A stretch of DNA of 64,000 nt, taken from Alnus glutinosa (lineage: Eukaryota > Streptophyta > Magnoliopsida > Fagales > Betulaceae). The stretch spans positions 23,219,616 through 23,283,615 of the forward strand of contig NC_084894.1 in the NCBI RefSeq assembly GCF_958979055.1, read 5' to 3'. Each line of letters begins with the position of its first letter. The stretch's first letter is position 1. The translations under genes were made by a program, and so were the position numbers. This document shows positions 23,737-33,728 of this stretch, in pieces. The notes under the pieces were generated by a model that was not told the origin of the DNA, did not search any database, and saw only the letters and a program-made list of their open reading frames with translations.

Positions 23737-25872
23737 ATGAAGCACACGGTAAGCCTTCCTTATGTCAAGGATTTTGACGAAGGGAAAATCACCACTAAGG
23801 CTAGACCCATTCAAATGAGTCAAGAGACTATGGAATTCTGCCGTAACGAAATAGAAGATCTATTACGCAAAAGCATAATCTGTAAGAGTAAGTCCCCCTG
23901 GTCTTGTTCAGCCTTTTATGTTCAGAAGAATGTTGAACTAGAAAGAGGAGCCCCGAGGTTGGTTATCAATTACAAGCCCCTCAACAAAGTCCTGGAATGG
24001 ATCAGATATCCAATTCCAAATAAGAGAGACCTAATCAATAGGTTAAGTAGATCAGTGATCTTCTCTAAGTTTGATATGAAAAGTGGATTTTGGCAAATCC
24101 AAATTCATGAGAAGGATAAGTATAAGACGTCTTTTGTCACATCCTTCGGACAATACGAATGGAACGTAATGCCCTTTGGTCTTAAGAATGCCTTAAGTGA
24201 GTTCCAGAATATCATGAATGATATTCTCAGCCCCTTTAGCAAATACTCCATAGTTTACATAGATGGTGTTCTCATCTTCTCTAAGTCCATTGAAGAACAC
24301 TGGAAACATTTGAACTCGTTTATAGAAGTTATCAAAGTTAATGGTTTAGTAGTTTCTGCTACTAAAATTAAGCTATTCCAAACCAACATCCGGTTTCTTG
24401 GATATAATATCCATCAATCGAAAATAAGTCAAATCAGCAGAGTTATAACACCCTAATAACAATAATTAAAACATTTTTTTTAGATGAGATAATAGGTTAA
24501 AAAAAAAAAAAAAGAAAAAGAGCAGTCAGATGGACGTGTGTTATTTTTGTTTAGCATGAGATATATTAGCATGAGATTTTCTGATTATTTATGGTTGTCC
24601 GTGAATGCCGGGATCTGCAAGCTCTTTTTCTGTTTAAGCCTTATCTCCCACGTTCGCAACTTATCTAAATTATATATACCCTTGACTCTTACTTCTTCTT
24701 CATCACCTCTTCACTGAACTGAGAAAGCTTGCAAAACCAGAGCAAAACCAGCAGGTAATATCTTCAGTTTTAGTACATTTCGTTTTGCTCTTTAGTCCTT
24801 TAATAATCTTGGCATATGTGTATTACTTTTTGTATTTTATTCTTTATTTTTTTTTTTATGTTTCCTTTCTCTTCTTTCTATAAACGTGCGGTCCCTGCTT
24901 CTCTCTTCTTCTTTCCTTTCTTCTTCTTCTTCTCCTTCCTCTTTTCTTCTTTCTTCTCTGCTTGTTCTTCTTCATTTTTCTCCTTGCACCAACCGAGAGT
25001 GGAGTTGAGGGAGGTATGGACGTTGACCGTGAGAGATAGGGGAGAAGGGTAGAAGACCCAGTCGGTGGGTTGGCCACCGGACTGGGCGGTCGGCGCAGCT
25101 GGGCCGGAGGGCCACGGCCCTGCGTCGGCAACATCACCGGAGAACTTTTCCGGTGATGTTTTCCGGCACCCATATCTTAGAAAAACCCATTTTTTTTTTC
25201 CATGGGTAAGTTTAATCTTTGTACTTATACATTTTTGGGTTGATTTTGGTTCAATTTTGGGAGTTGATTTCTTGGGTAAACCGGTTGAGTTGTGGGAAAA
25301 TTCTTAGTTCAAGAAAAAAATTCTGGTTTGGTTTGAGCTGGGGTGGGTGTGCCGTGAAGTGGGATGTGAGTTTTGGTGGTTTTTGATGATTGTTATCCTG
25401 GTTGGCTTTGTGGGTTCGGCCGGTTGGTTGGAAAGAACAGTGGGTTCGTTTGTGATTTTCAGTTGAAGGGCCGGCCGAGTGTATTGGGATGTTGATGATT
25501 TTGGTAGATTTTGTGTGTGCAGTGTTTCAACTGAATGGGTGTTTTGTTTTGGGGTTCCTTGAGCTATTCGGCCACTGAGTTTTGGTGAAGGAAACTGGTC
25601 GGGTGTTTCCTATTTTGGAATTTGTCTTTTTGGCCGGTTCAGTGTTATTACCTTTGAAGTCATTAGGTTCCAAATAATATTGTTTTAGAGTTTTGTTGTG
25701 TTAACCGGATTAAGTTATTGGATTTTCCATGTGGTTTTGGTTCTTGGTGTATTTTGTTTAGGTTGGTGTTAGTTAACTCTTTTTGGTGTGTTTTTGGTAG
25801 ACCCGTGAGTTTGGGGTTGAAATTGTAGAGTTTTGAGACTTAAGTTTTATTAGTTAATTTATCTTTAGGTTT

Positions 25873-25911
<39 letters not shown>

Positions 25912-28008
25912 CTGTTTTAATTATGGGATTATTTTTGGTTAATTAGATAGAATAATTTTTTTTTTTAGAAAAAGTATTAATAAAATTTACCCTTGTGTTT
26001 TATTTAGGTAAAAGCTCAATCTTGTCGTTAAGAGCAAATCCAGGTAAGGGGATACAACACCGAAAAATCCCAACAATATTTTATTCTAAAAACTTTTGGG
26101 AAAAGTGTTGGGAAAATTTTATAAAGCATTATATTTATGTGAAATTTTAAATGTCACGCTGTTATTTCTCATATGTTTTTATTCATGCAATTTTATGCAT
26201 TTTTATAATTATGATTAAGAGCACTTTTAAGATATGGATTATGCATAAGAGTATTACAAGTTATGATAAAGAGCATTTCAAAGATATGATTACAAGAGAA
26301 TTTCAAAGTATATGACTCTATTATGAATACAGTTTTGAAAGAAAAGAGATTCTAAAGTTAAATTCTGCACATGACTACAGTTATGAAAACGGCTCTTACA
26401 GTTTTGAAATAAAGTATACAGATAAAGCAGAGCCTACAGTATTACAGAAAATCGTTCATGTGCAGTAACTGTTTAACCCTGAGGCACTATTACAGCTAGG
26501 ATTGGTACCCATAGGGTAGCATGGCAAGCATACCATGTGTTGGTGTGTGCTACCAGCCGATGTTGGCCTTCACCTAGGGAAGATCCCCAACTCGGAACCG
26601 GCTCTCCCCTGTGACGACAGGCTGAGTCCATAGGTCTGTGTGACAAAAGCCAACGTGCTCCGCTCACGGGTAACAGCGGTTTAGAGTCTATAAAGGGTTA
26701 AACCACAGTTAAAGGATAAAAGAGAAAATAAATAAAATTGATTTAATTATTCATGCCATTATTCATATTTCTTGTTCATCTATTTTTAAGTTCTGTTAAT
26801 TATACTTATAAATTCTGTTTTAATTGCTCATTTTGATATTTTTGTCATTATGCATAATTAATGATTTTATAGCATGTTTTATTTTCCTGGTGTTGATATT
26901 TCCTTACTGAGTTGTCGAACTCACCCCTTTCCCTTATAACCATTTTCAGATGAAGGTGTATATCATAGTCTTGAGGGGAGGAGTGCCTGTAGGACTCTTG
27001 GTAGTCAGTGACCCCCAGATCTGGCCCCATCCGTGGGCAACTTGGACTTACTGTACAGTGGACTAGAAGAAGATGTAGATATTTGTAAATAGTAGCAGTT
27101 ATAGTACCTGGGGACTCCGTCGTGGACATAGACTGTAGAGCTGATAGATCATGATAGTACAGTCATATTTTGTTGATGGAAACTGTACTCATTTCAGTCT
27201 TTTAACTTATGTGGTGGTTTTTCTAGCAATGTTGATTGCTAGCTTTTGCTTTACCACTTCACTTTTGAGATGTAAATAACCTCGAGCCCCAGTGTAAAAT
27301 TTTGATACTGCTATCATAGTTGGTATAAATAGTAATACTACTTGTGTTTTAAAATTCTCTGTCTTTATTTACTTATTTATTTATCTTTTAGTTCGCGTTT
27401 CCCTTATTTTCCTAAACGGGGGGTGACAAGAGTCATCTAATTTGCTGATAAGTTTCCTGATGAAATTCTTGAGAAAACCCAACTACAAAGGTTCCTTGGA
27501 TCTCTCAATTATGTTGCTGATTTTTATAAAAATCTTCGTAAGAAATGTAAGCCATTATTTGATAGACTTCAGAAAAATCCTCCTCCATGGACTGAAATCC
27601 ATACTTCTGTTGTCAAAGAAGTTAAGCTCCATGTCCAGACATTGCCCTGTCTTGGCATTCCAACTATTGATTCTTTTAAGATCGTTGAGATTGATGCCTC
27701 CGACATTGTGTACGGTGGTATTCTCAAACAGCAAGTCCATTCCGACCATCCAGAACAAATTGTTCGTTTCCATTCAGGTGTTTGGAATTCAACTCAGAGA
27801 AACTGTAGTACTATTAAGAAAGAGATTTTACCTATAGTACTATACATTTCAAAGTTTCAAGATGATCTTTTAAATCAAAAGTTTTTAATAAGAGTTGATT
27901 GCATGAGTGCAAAACATGTTTTAGAAAAAGATGTTCAAAACATTGTTTCTAAACAGATTTTTGCAAGATGGCAAGCTATCCTAAGTATATTTGATTTTGA
28001 CATTGAAT
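23737..28008 (+). pseudogene. Endogenous pararetrovirus: reverse transcriptase and RNase H, split by a solo LTR
   Basis: The reverse transcriptase lies at 23737-24443 with recognisable fingers/palm motifs. The catalytic YIDD box is changed to YIDG (near 24260), which removes an essential metal-binding Asp. Coding resumes after the solo LTR, from 27429 to 28008, through the connection and RNase H domain (EIDASD-type motif near 27690). It ends at a stop where the inverted copy reads on. The insertion, catalytic change and stops show an inactive relic. Family assignment as Caulimoviridae rests on domain order and on the viral promoter and primer site downstream. Confidence 0.8.
24444..27428 (+). 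mobile_element. Solo LTR, probably Gypsy chromovirus-type (2985 bp)
   Basis: The insert starts TATAACACCC (probably decayed TGTAACACCC) and ends GGGGGGTGACA. It is flanked by identical 5-bp repeats agagt at 24439-24443 and 27429-27433. The inverted viral copy at about 31027-31037 preserves the empty site, which proves insertion. A TATA box (24670-24678) and a CT-rich leader with a potential donor cag/gtaata near 24754 suggest the LTR promoter. Pure T runs occur at 25872-25911. The length and TGTAACACCC start fit Tekay-like chromoviruses, but that lineage is inference. The short open frames inside are not genes. Confidence 0.85.
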
Positions 28009-28009
28009 A

Positions 28010-29361
28010 AATCAAGGGGAGTCAAAATTCAATCCCTAATTTCTTAAACCATGAATTTTTGCAGGGAAAAAAATGGAGGATAAAAAGAAAGAAAAGGTCC
28101 CTACCAAGAAGTCCAACTTAAGTCCAGAATCTAAGCCCTTTGAGCTTGTTACCCCAAGCCAATTAAGTTCCAGAGATCTGGTCTCAAGAAGTCCGCCAAT
28201 CCAATTGGTGAATCGCTTTACTACTTTAGGTAGTACTCTAAGTCCAAGGCCGACTTTCCACTCTGCCTTAGTTAACCCAAGCCATTATGATCCCTTTGAA
28301 AGCATTAAGCCACAAAGAGCCCCCAGAAGTTTCCCAAAAACTTCACCATATTTTACTAAGCTCTGAAGTCATAATTGTTTTTCATTGAGCCGAATTTTAG
28401 TCACCTAAAATCTCCTGAAGATATTGCCAAAGCTTACTTCCTCCCTCGCTGGCATTTTCCAGCTATTCACCCTGATAAGCCCATTGAGTTTTATAGAGAT
28501 GTCCTTCTTACAACTAAGTTTGTACAAATCAACCTCATCCCTTGCCAAAGAATTCCATGAAGAGTTGCCTTCCATTCTCTTTTTATCATGAAGTTCATTT
28601 CCCAAAAAGACTGGGGAATGCCTCCTTATGCTCTCAAAAGCTTAAGTAACAGAAAAGTCCAATATAGCTACCATGACTATATTGAAGCCTAGTACAAAGT
28701 TTTCTTGTACCAAAATGAGTCATTTTCCCACTCCTGGTTCATCAATTTTGATAAAAACTTCAAATGAGTTATTCCTTTGTGGTTTCACACGTGGTGGCAA
28801 GTTTATGGCCCAGTTAATGAGATCCTTTCAGAAGAAGTACAAGAAGCCATACGGTATTTCTCTACCGTAAGAAAATTGTCTCATCAAGAAGCTCAACTGC
28901 CCATTACAATCCATTTCTTTGCCCAGTATAAGATTTCGTGGATTTTAAAATGGCAGTATATCTTAAGCCAGAACAGTCATTCATGCATTGCAAGACAGTT
29001 ATTTGTTAAGTGGTGGGATAAGTTTGACTTCTCCAGAGTCCAAACTCGCCTCCATCATGAGTACCCTCTCAAGAAAGAACCCCCTCAGATGATACAACCT
29101 ATAATGGCTCAATCACAGTAGCCACCAGAACCTATCACTGAGCAAGCTCCTAAGTCTGAGTCACCCATATCCTCCAAGGGAAAAATGCCTGCTGAGAAGG
29201 ATTTCAAGGCGTTTGCCCTTGCTGAGCAATTTTTTGAGCAAAATGAAGAAAATTCAGATGAAGAATCTACTGCAGAGTCTTCAGTCCCCAGAAGCCAGTT
29301 CGATCTTTTTCAAGATGCTCAAGACCCCTTTGATAGGTATGACCTGAGTTGTGACTATTAA
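28010..29361 (+). pseudogene. Endogenous pararetrovirus: C-terminal or second ORF of unknown function
   Basis: Downstream of RNase H, broken open segments (28073-28366, 28375-28560, 28777-29121 and on to about 29361) encode a Pro/Ser-rich part, then an aromatic-rich part with repeated Trp/Phe, and finally an acidic Glu/Ser-rich tail. Such a region after RT-RNase H is reported for some florendoviruses, so a Florendovirus- or Petuvirus-like origin is plausible. I know no defined function. Several stops and frameshifts are present. Confidence 0.6.
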
Positions 29362-29439
29362 GCTTTTGTCCCCGTCGGCACAAGAAGACAACTAAGTCAT
29401 CATTTTCTGTCGATCACCTGACAAAGTACTATTCATGAA

Positions 29440-29760
29440 TAGTGACTATTTTCACTATTCACCAAAAGTTTATCCTACTTTCGGTGAGAGTTAACTGAAG
29501 TAAAAGCAAAAGAATCTACTTTCGATTCACGCCTGACAGCACTAAGTAGACTGGAGTCCCGTGATTCCAGCACAGAAGCCTTCCCTAAGTCTATTTAAAA
29601 CCGAAGAGTCTGAAGTTGAAGGCAAAGTTCATTCGAGTGAGAACTAGAGAGACCCCTCTGAAAAAGTTTTGTAACCCAAAACACTTGTAATCCCTCTCTA
29701 CAAACACTTGTAATGTCTCTATCAAGTTTTATGTTTAAGCTTGTAATTATCAGAGCCCTT
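29440..29760 (+). promoter_or_regulatory. Pararetroviral promoter, leader start and tRNA-Met primer site
   Basis: A TATA box (tctatttaaaacc, near 29590-29602) precedes a leader. Further down, 29746-29757 contains attatcagagcc, sharing ten bases with the initiator-Met tRNA primer site (tggtatcagagc) that primes minus-strand synthesis in Caulimoviridae. The order coding region, promoter, primer site is as expected for a linearised circular viral genome. Activity is unknown. Confidence 0.6.
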
Positions 29761-29997
29761 CTGGCCTAAGTTATTTGTAAGTTTTCAAGTTTATATTTAA
29801 TTAAGCATTACTTTACTTTGAAGTTTTCATGATCTTTGAATACTCTGTTATTTTGTATTCAGATTTTGATTTTGAAGTTCGTATGCTTATTACCATGTTT
29901 TTATATGCTGACCATTTCTCTGTCCACTATACTCTCACCACTTCTTATTTCTAAGCTTCTTCTTTAAGCATATTACTATGCTTCCGCCCCCTTTTGA

Positions 29998-31113
29998 GCT
30001 GGAAAATGCCAGCGAAGGGGAAAGTAAGCTTTGACAATTTCTTCATGAGATTTTAGGTGACTAAAATCCGGCTCAATTAAAAACAAATTATGACTTGGGA
30101 GCTTAGTAAAATATAGTGAAGTTTTTGGAAAACTTCTGGGGGCTCTTTGTAGCTTAATGCTTTCAAATGGATCATAATGTCTTGGGCTTACTAAGGCAGA
30201 TTGGAAAGTCGGCCTTGGACTTAGAGTACTACCTAAGGTAGTAAAGCGATTCACCAATTGGATTGGTGGACTTCTTGGGACCAGATCTTTGGAACTTAAT
30301 TGGCTTGGGGTAACAAGCTCAAAGGGCTTAGATTCTGGACTTAAGTTGGACTTCTTGGTAGGAACCTTTTCTTTCTTTTTATTCGCCGTTTTTTTCCCTG
30401 CAAAAATTCACGGGTTAAGAAATCAGGGATTGAATTTTGACTCCCCTTGATGTATTCAATACCAAAATCAAATATACTTAGGATATCTTGCCATCTTGCA
30501 AAAATCTGTTTAGAATCAATGTTTTGAACATCTTTTTCTAAAACATGTTTTGCACTCATGCAATCAACTCTTATTAAAAACTTTTGATTTAAAAGATTAT
30601 CTTGAAACTTTGAAATGTATAGTACTATAGATAAAATCTCTTTCTTCATAGTACTATAGTTTCTCTGAGCTGAATTCCAAACACCTGAATGGAAACGAAA
30701 AATTTGTTCTGGATGGTCGGAATGGACTTGCTGTTTGAGAATACCACCGTACCTAATGTCGGAGGCATCAGTCTCAACGATCTTAAAAGAATCAATAGTT
30801 GGAATGCCAAGACAGGGCAATGTCTGGACATGGAGCTTAACTTCTTTGACAACAGAAGTATGGATTTCAGTCCATGGAGGAGGATTTTTCTGAAGTCTAT
30901 CAAATAATGACTTACATTTCTTACGAAGATTTTTATAAAAATCAGTAACATAATTGAGAGATCCAAGGAACCTTTGTAGTTGGGTTTTCTCAAGAATTTC
31001 ATCAGGAAACTTATCAGCAAATTGGATGACTTTGCTGATTGGACTTATTTTCGATTGATGGATATTATATCCAAGAAACCGGATGTTGGTTTGGAATAGC
31101 TTAATTTTACGGA
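29998..31113 (-). pseudogene. Inverted partial copy of the endogenous pararetrovirus
   Basis: The complement of this stretch repeats the plus copy from about 24365-24443 plus 27429-28465 (end of RT, RNase H and start of the following region) at high identity, without the solo LTR. Open minus segments lie at 31020-30646, 30820-30341 and 30257-29976. Here RNase H reads on past the stop found in the plus copy. Both copies face each other across about 1.5 kb holding the viral promoter. Confidence 0.85.
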
Positions 31114-31197
31114 TTATGCCGTAACGAAATAGAAGATCTATTACGCAAAGGCATAATCCGTAAGAGTAAGTCCCCCTGGTCTTATTCAGCCTTTTAT

Positions 31198-31199
<2 letters not shown>
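31114..31199 (+). pseudogene. Short pararetrovirus RT fragment at an inversion junction
   Basis: The sequence matches the plus copy at about 23840-23932 and is in plus orientation, directly abutting the minus copy. A 14-bp inverted repeat (31107-31120 and 31150-31163) marks the junction. It ends where a (TA)n tract begins. Confidence 0.75.

Positions 31200-31232
<33 letters not shown>
31200..31232. repeat. (TA)n microsatellite
   Basis: About 16 TA units lie directly at the end of the viral fragment. Confidence 0.95.
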
Positions 31233-31235
<3 letters not shown>

Positions 31236-31717
31236 GAATGTAGATGCGGTTATTAACTGCAATTGTATATGCGGATAGTGGATGCGAACAGTTATCATCC
31301 GCCCATACTTTCACCCCTAATATTCACAATGTAGGAACATATATAACATTAGATATGTAAAATATAATATGAACAATTAACTATATGGGAAAAATATAAA
31401 AAAGCCGTATGAACTAACATCCATTTTTTAAATAGCTCCATAAAGTGATAAATGTGTTAAAGTGATACATCAAACTATCAAATTGTGCAAAAAAAAAACC
31501 ATTTTTTTATTATATTCATATAATACCTGTATTCTCTTTACAACTAAAAAAATAAAAGATAAAAAACTAAACTAAACTATTTTCTTAAACAAAACAAAAA
31601 AAAAAAAAAAAAAAGAAGAAGAAGAAGAAGAAGAAGAAAAAAAAAAGAAGGATAAATTCAAAATCAATCCGTATGGTTGGCCTAAATTACAAATCGCTCA
31701 ATGCGAAATAAAAAATA

Positions 31718-32521
31718 GGAAAAAATACAATTTAATCCCTCAAACTACCATCATTTTTCGGATGGCCCCCCCAAACAACCAAGGCTTGTACTTTGGCCCC
31801 TCAAACTACTAAAACCTTTGAAAAATACATCTTTTGGTAAAATATTCCCATAATACCCCTGCCACATGTCATTTTTCAATTAAAAAATAAAAAAATTCAA
31901 TTTTTTTTTTAAATATATATATATTTTTTAAAAAGATGGGTGTTTGGGGTGGCGTTATTTCCCAATCGTGACCCAATCTTCCCGACACCCCTCCTGTCAT
32001 TGACCGTTTGTAATGCCGTGATCTCCGATTTTATAGCCCGGCTCGGCGAGTTCCGATTCGCAATCATCAGCTCCCTGATCTCGGCTGAGCTCAAGCTCAC
32101 CCCGCTCTGAAAAATATCCTCCACCTGAGAGAAAAACTCGTGATCCTTGAGCCCCAGGTAGCTATTGACCAACGTTTTGATTGTCAAAAAATCACAGAGA
32201 GGAAAATGAATATGAATATCAATGAACAAGCTCACGGCCGTTGATTTATCCGTCAGAAAACTGATCGAGGCCTTCCACAACAATGATAGATTTGCTTGTC
32301 GTTTGTAACAAAATAAAATTCAGATTGGAATCATTTATAACCTTCAAAAGATCAATATCATAGACATCGAAGGATAGGAAGTTAGCCATGTCCGCATTCG
32401 GAGAGGCGGGGATGAGTTCGCTGAGCTGCAGGCGTGCGTCGTGCCCAACGACGATGTTGGAAAGAAGTAGTATGTCCTCCGGTCGATTGCAGTTTTTTTT
32501 TTAGTTTTTATTTTTATTTTT

Positions 32522-32583
<62 letters not shown>

Positions 32584-32789
32584 ATTTTTTTTAAATTTTT
32601 TTGATTTTTTTTGAATTTTTTTGAATTTTTTAATTGAAAAATGATACATGACAAGAGTATTATGTGGATATTTCGCCAAAAGAGACATTTTTCAAAGGTT
32701 TTGGTAGTTTGGTGAGTGCAAGTCTTGGTAGTTTGGGAGGCCATCTGGAGAATGGGTGATAGTTTGGGAGCTAAATTGTATTTTTCCCT
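31718..32789. mobile_element. Pack-MULE with perfect 9-bp target duplication
   Basis: Long terminal inverted repeats (about 31718-31890 and 32625-32789) start GGAAAAAATACAATTT and end with its complement. Both contain a ccctcaaactacc-type block and a gacatttttcaaaggttttggtagttt-type block. Identical 9-bp repeats taaaaaata flank it at 31709-31717 and 32790-32798. The interior carries captured gene pieces (see next entry) and an (AT)n tract at 32527-32579. No transposase is present. Confidence 0.9.
31950..32500 (-). pseudogene. Captured AAA-ATPase (BCS1-like, At2g46620-type) gene fragments
   Basis: The minus strand encodes MANFLSFDVYDIDL and LLLQTTSKSIIVVEGLDQF (just after Walker A, and Walker B). 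After a frameshift it encodes KSTAVSL followed by IHIHFPLCDF, YLGLKDHEFFSQVEDIFQ and AEIRELMIANRNSPSRAIKS. This is the order of a plant BCS1-like AAA-ATPase. The segment from after KSTAVSLSG to before the VHIHFPLCDF region (about 50 residues in the family, with sensor and arginine-finger residues) is missing. Walker A is also absent: about 30 codons before MANFL come from something else. It is a non-functional captured fragment. The family match is from memory. Confidence 0.8.
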
Positions 32790-33537
32790 AAAAAATAATT
32801 CAGAGATCTTCAGGGTAGGCCAAAATAACAATTTAATCATTGTAATAAAATTTCGTTAAAACACTTAATGAATTCCGTTAGTGTCAACATCAGCACCAAT
32901 AAAATAATGATATGTGTTACTTTTACTTAAAATATATATATATATATATATATTACAAATATACATTTATTAAGAGTATAAGAAATAATCACTTGTTACT
33001 TTATGAAACTATTAAAAAACGGTTGTTCGTTCACAGAGCTTATTTATATTTTTCCCTATCTATATCCTCTCCATTTCACTTCCATTCTCTGTCACATTCC
33101 TGTCTCTTTCTATAAAAACGTAGGAAATAATCATTAGAAACCCCTCAAATTCTACCTTCTGTGATTTTTGCAAAGTTTAAAACTAGAGAACAATGCCAGA
33201 GAATTGATGATATCAAGGAGGGTTTGGGGTTTGATTATGTGCAAGAAAACTAAGCTAAAAAATGCTTGACGTTTGAAGCCAAGGTTTATACCCCGGATGA
33301 AACACCCCCTATTTTATCTCACTTGCTATCAATATACTTGTATCTGTGTCGAAACAACCCATTTGAGCTACAAAAAATAGGAGCAAATACTTCACAAAAG
33401 CAAAATAAATTGCAAAAATGAAAATGGTAACCAGTTTTTGATGGATACAGAAAATTATCTACAGATTCAAGGATGATTCATGTACACCGACATGTTTAAT
33501 GGAATGGGCTCAAGCATCCTTCTATCATCTTCTATAA
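32790..33537. other. Intergenic stretch at the 3' side of the RHOMBOID-like gene
   Basis: It holds repeat-like sequence around the Pack-MULE target (the MULE seems to sit inside another repeat whose arms flank it at about 31655 and 32815), a (TA)n tract at 32931-32951, and presumably the 3'UTR of the minus-strand rhomboid gene next to 33538. No gene is seen. Confidence 0.5.
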
Positions 33538-33697
33538 TCAACCGCAAAGCTGAGAACATAGCTGCTGAACCTTGGAATCATTAATATCTGACAACATATA
33601 GATGCTGCTTCTTCCATTGTTTAGGCATGTCATGTTCAGTTGGTTCCCCATTTGGCTTGACTGCAAAAACATTATATCGATATCAATGTATTTCAAT

Positions 33698-33728
<31 letters not shown>

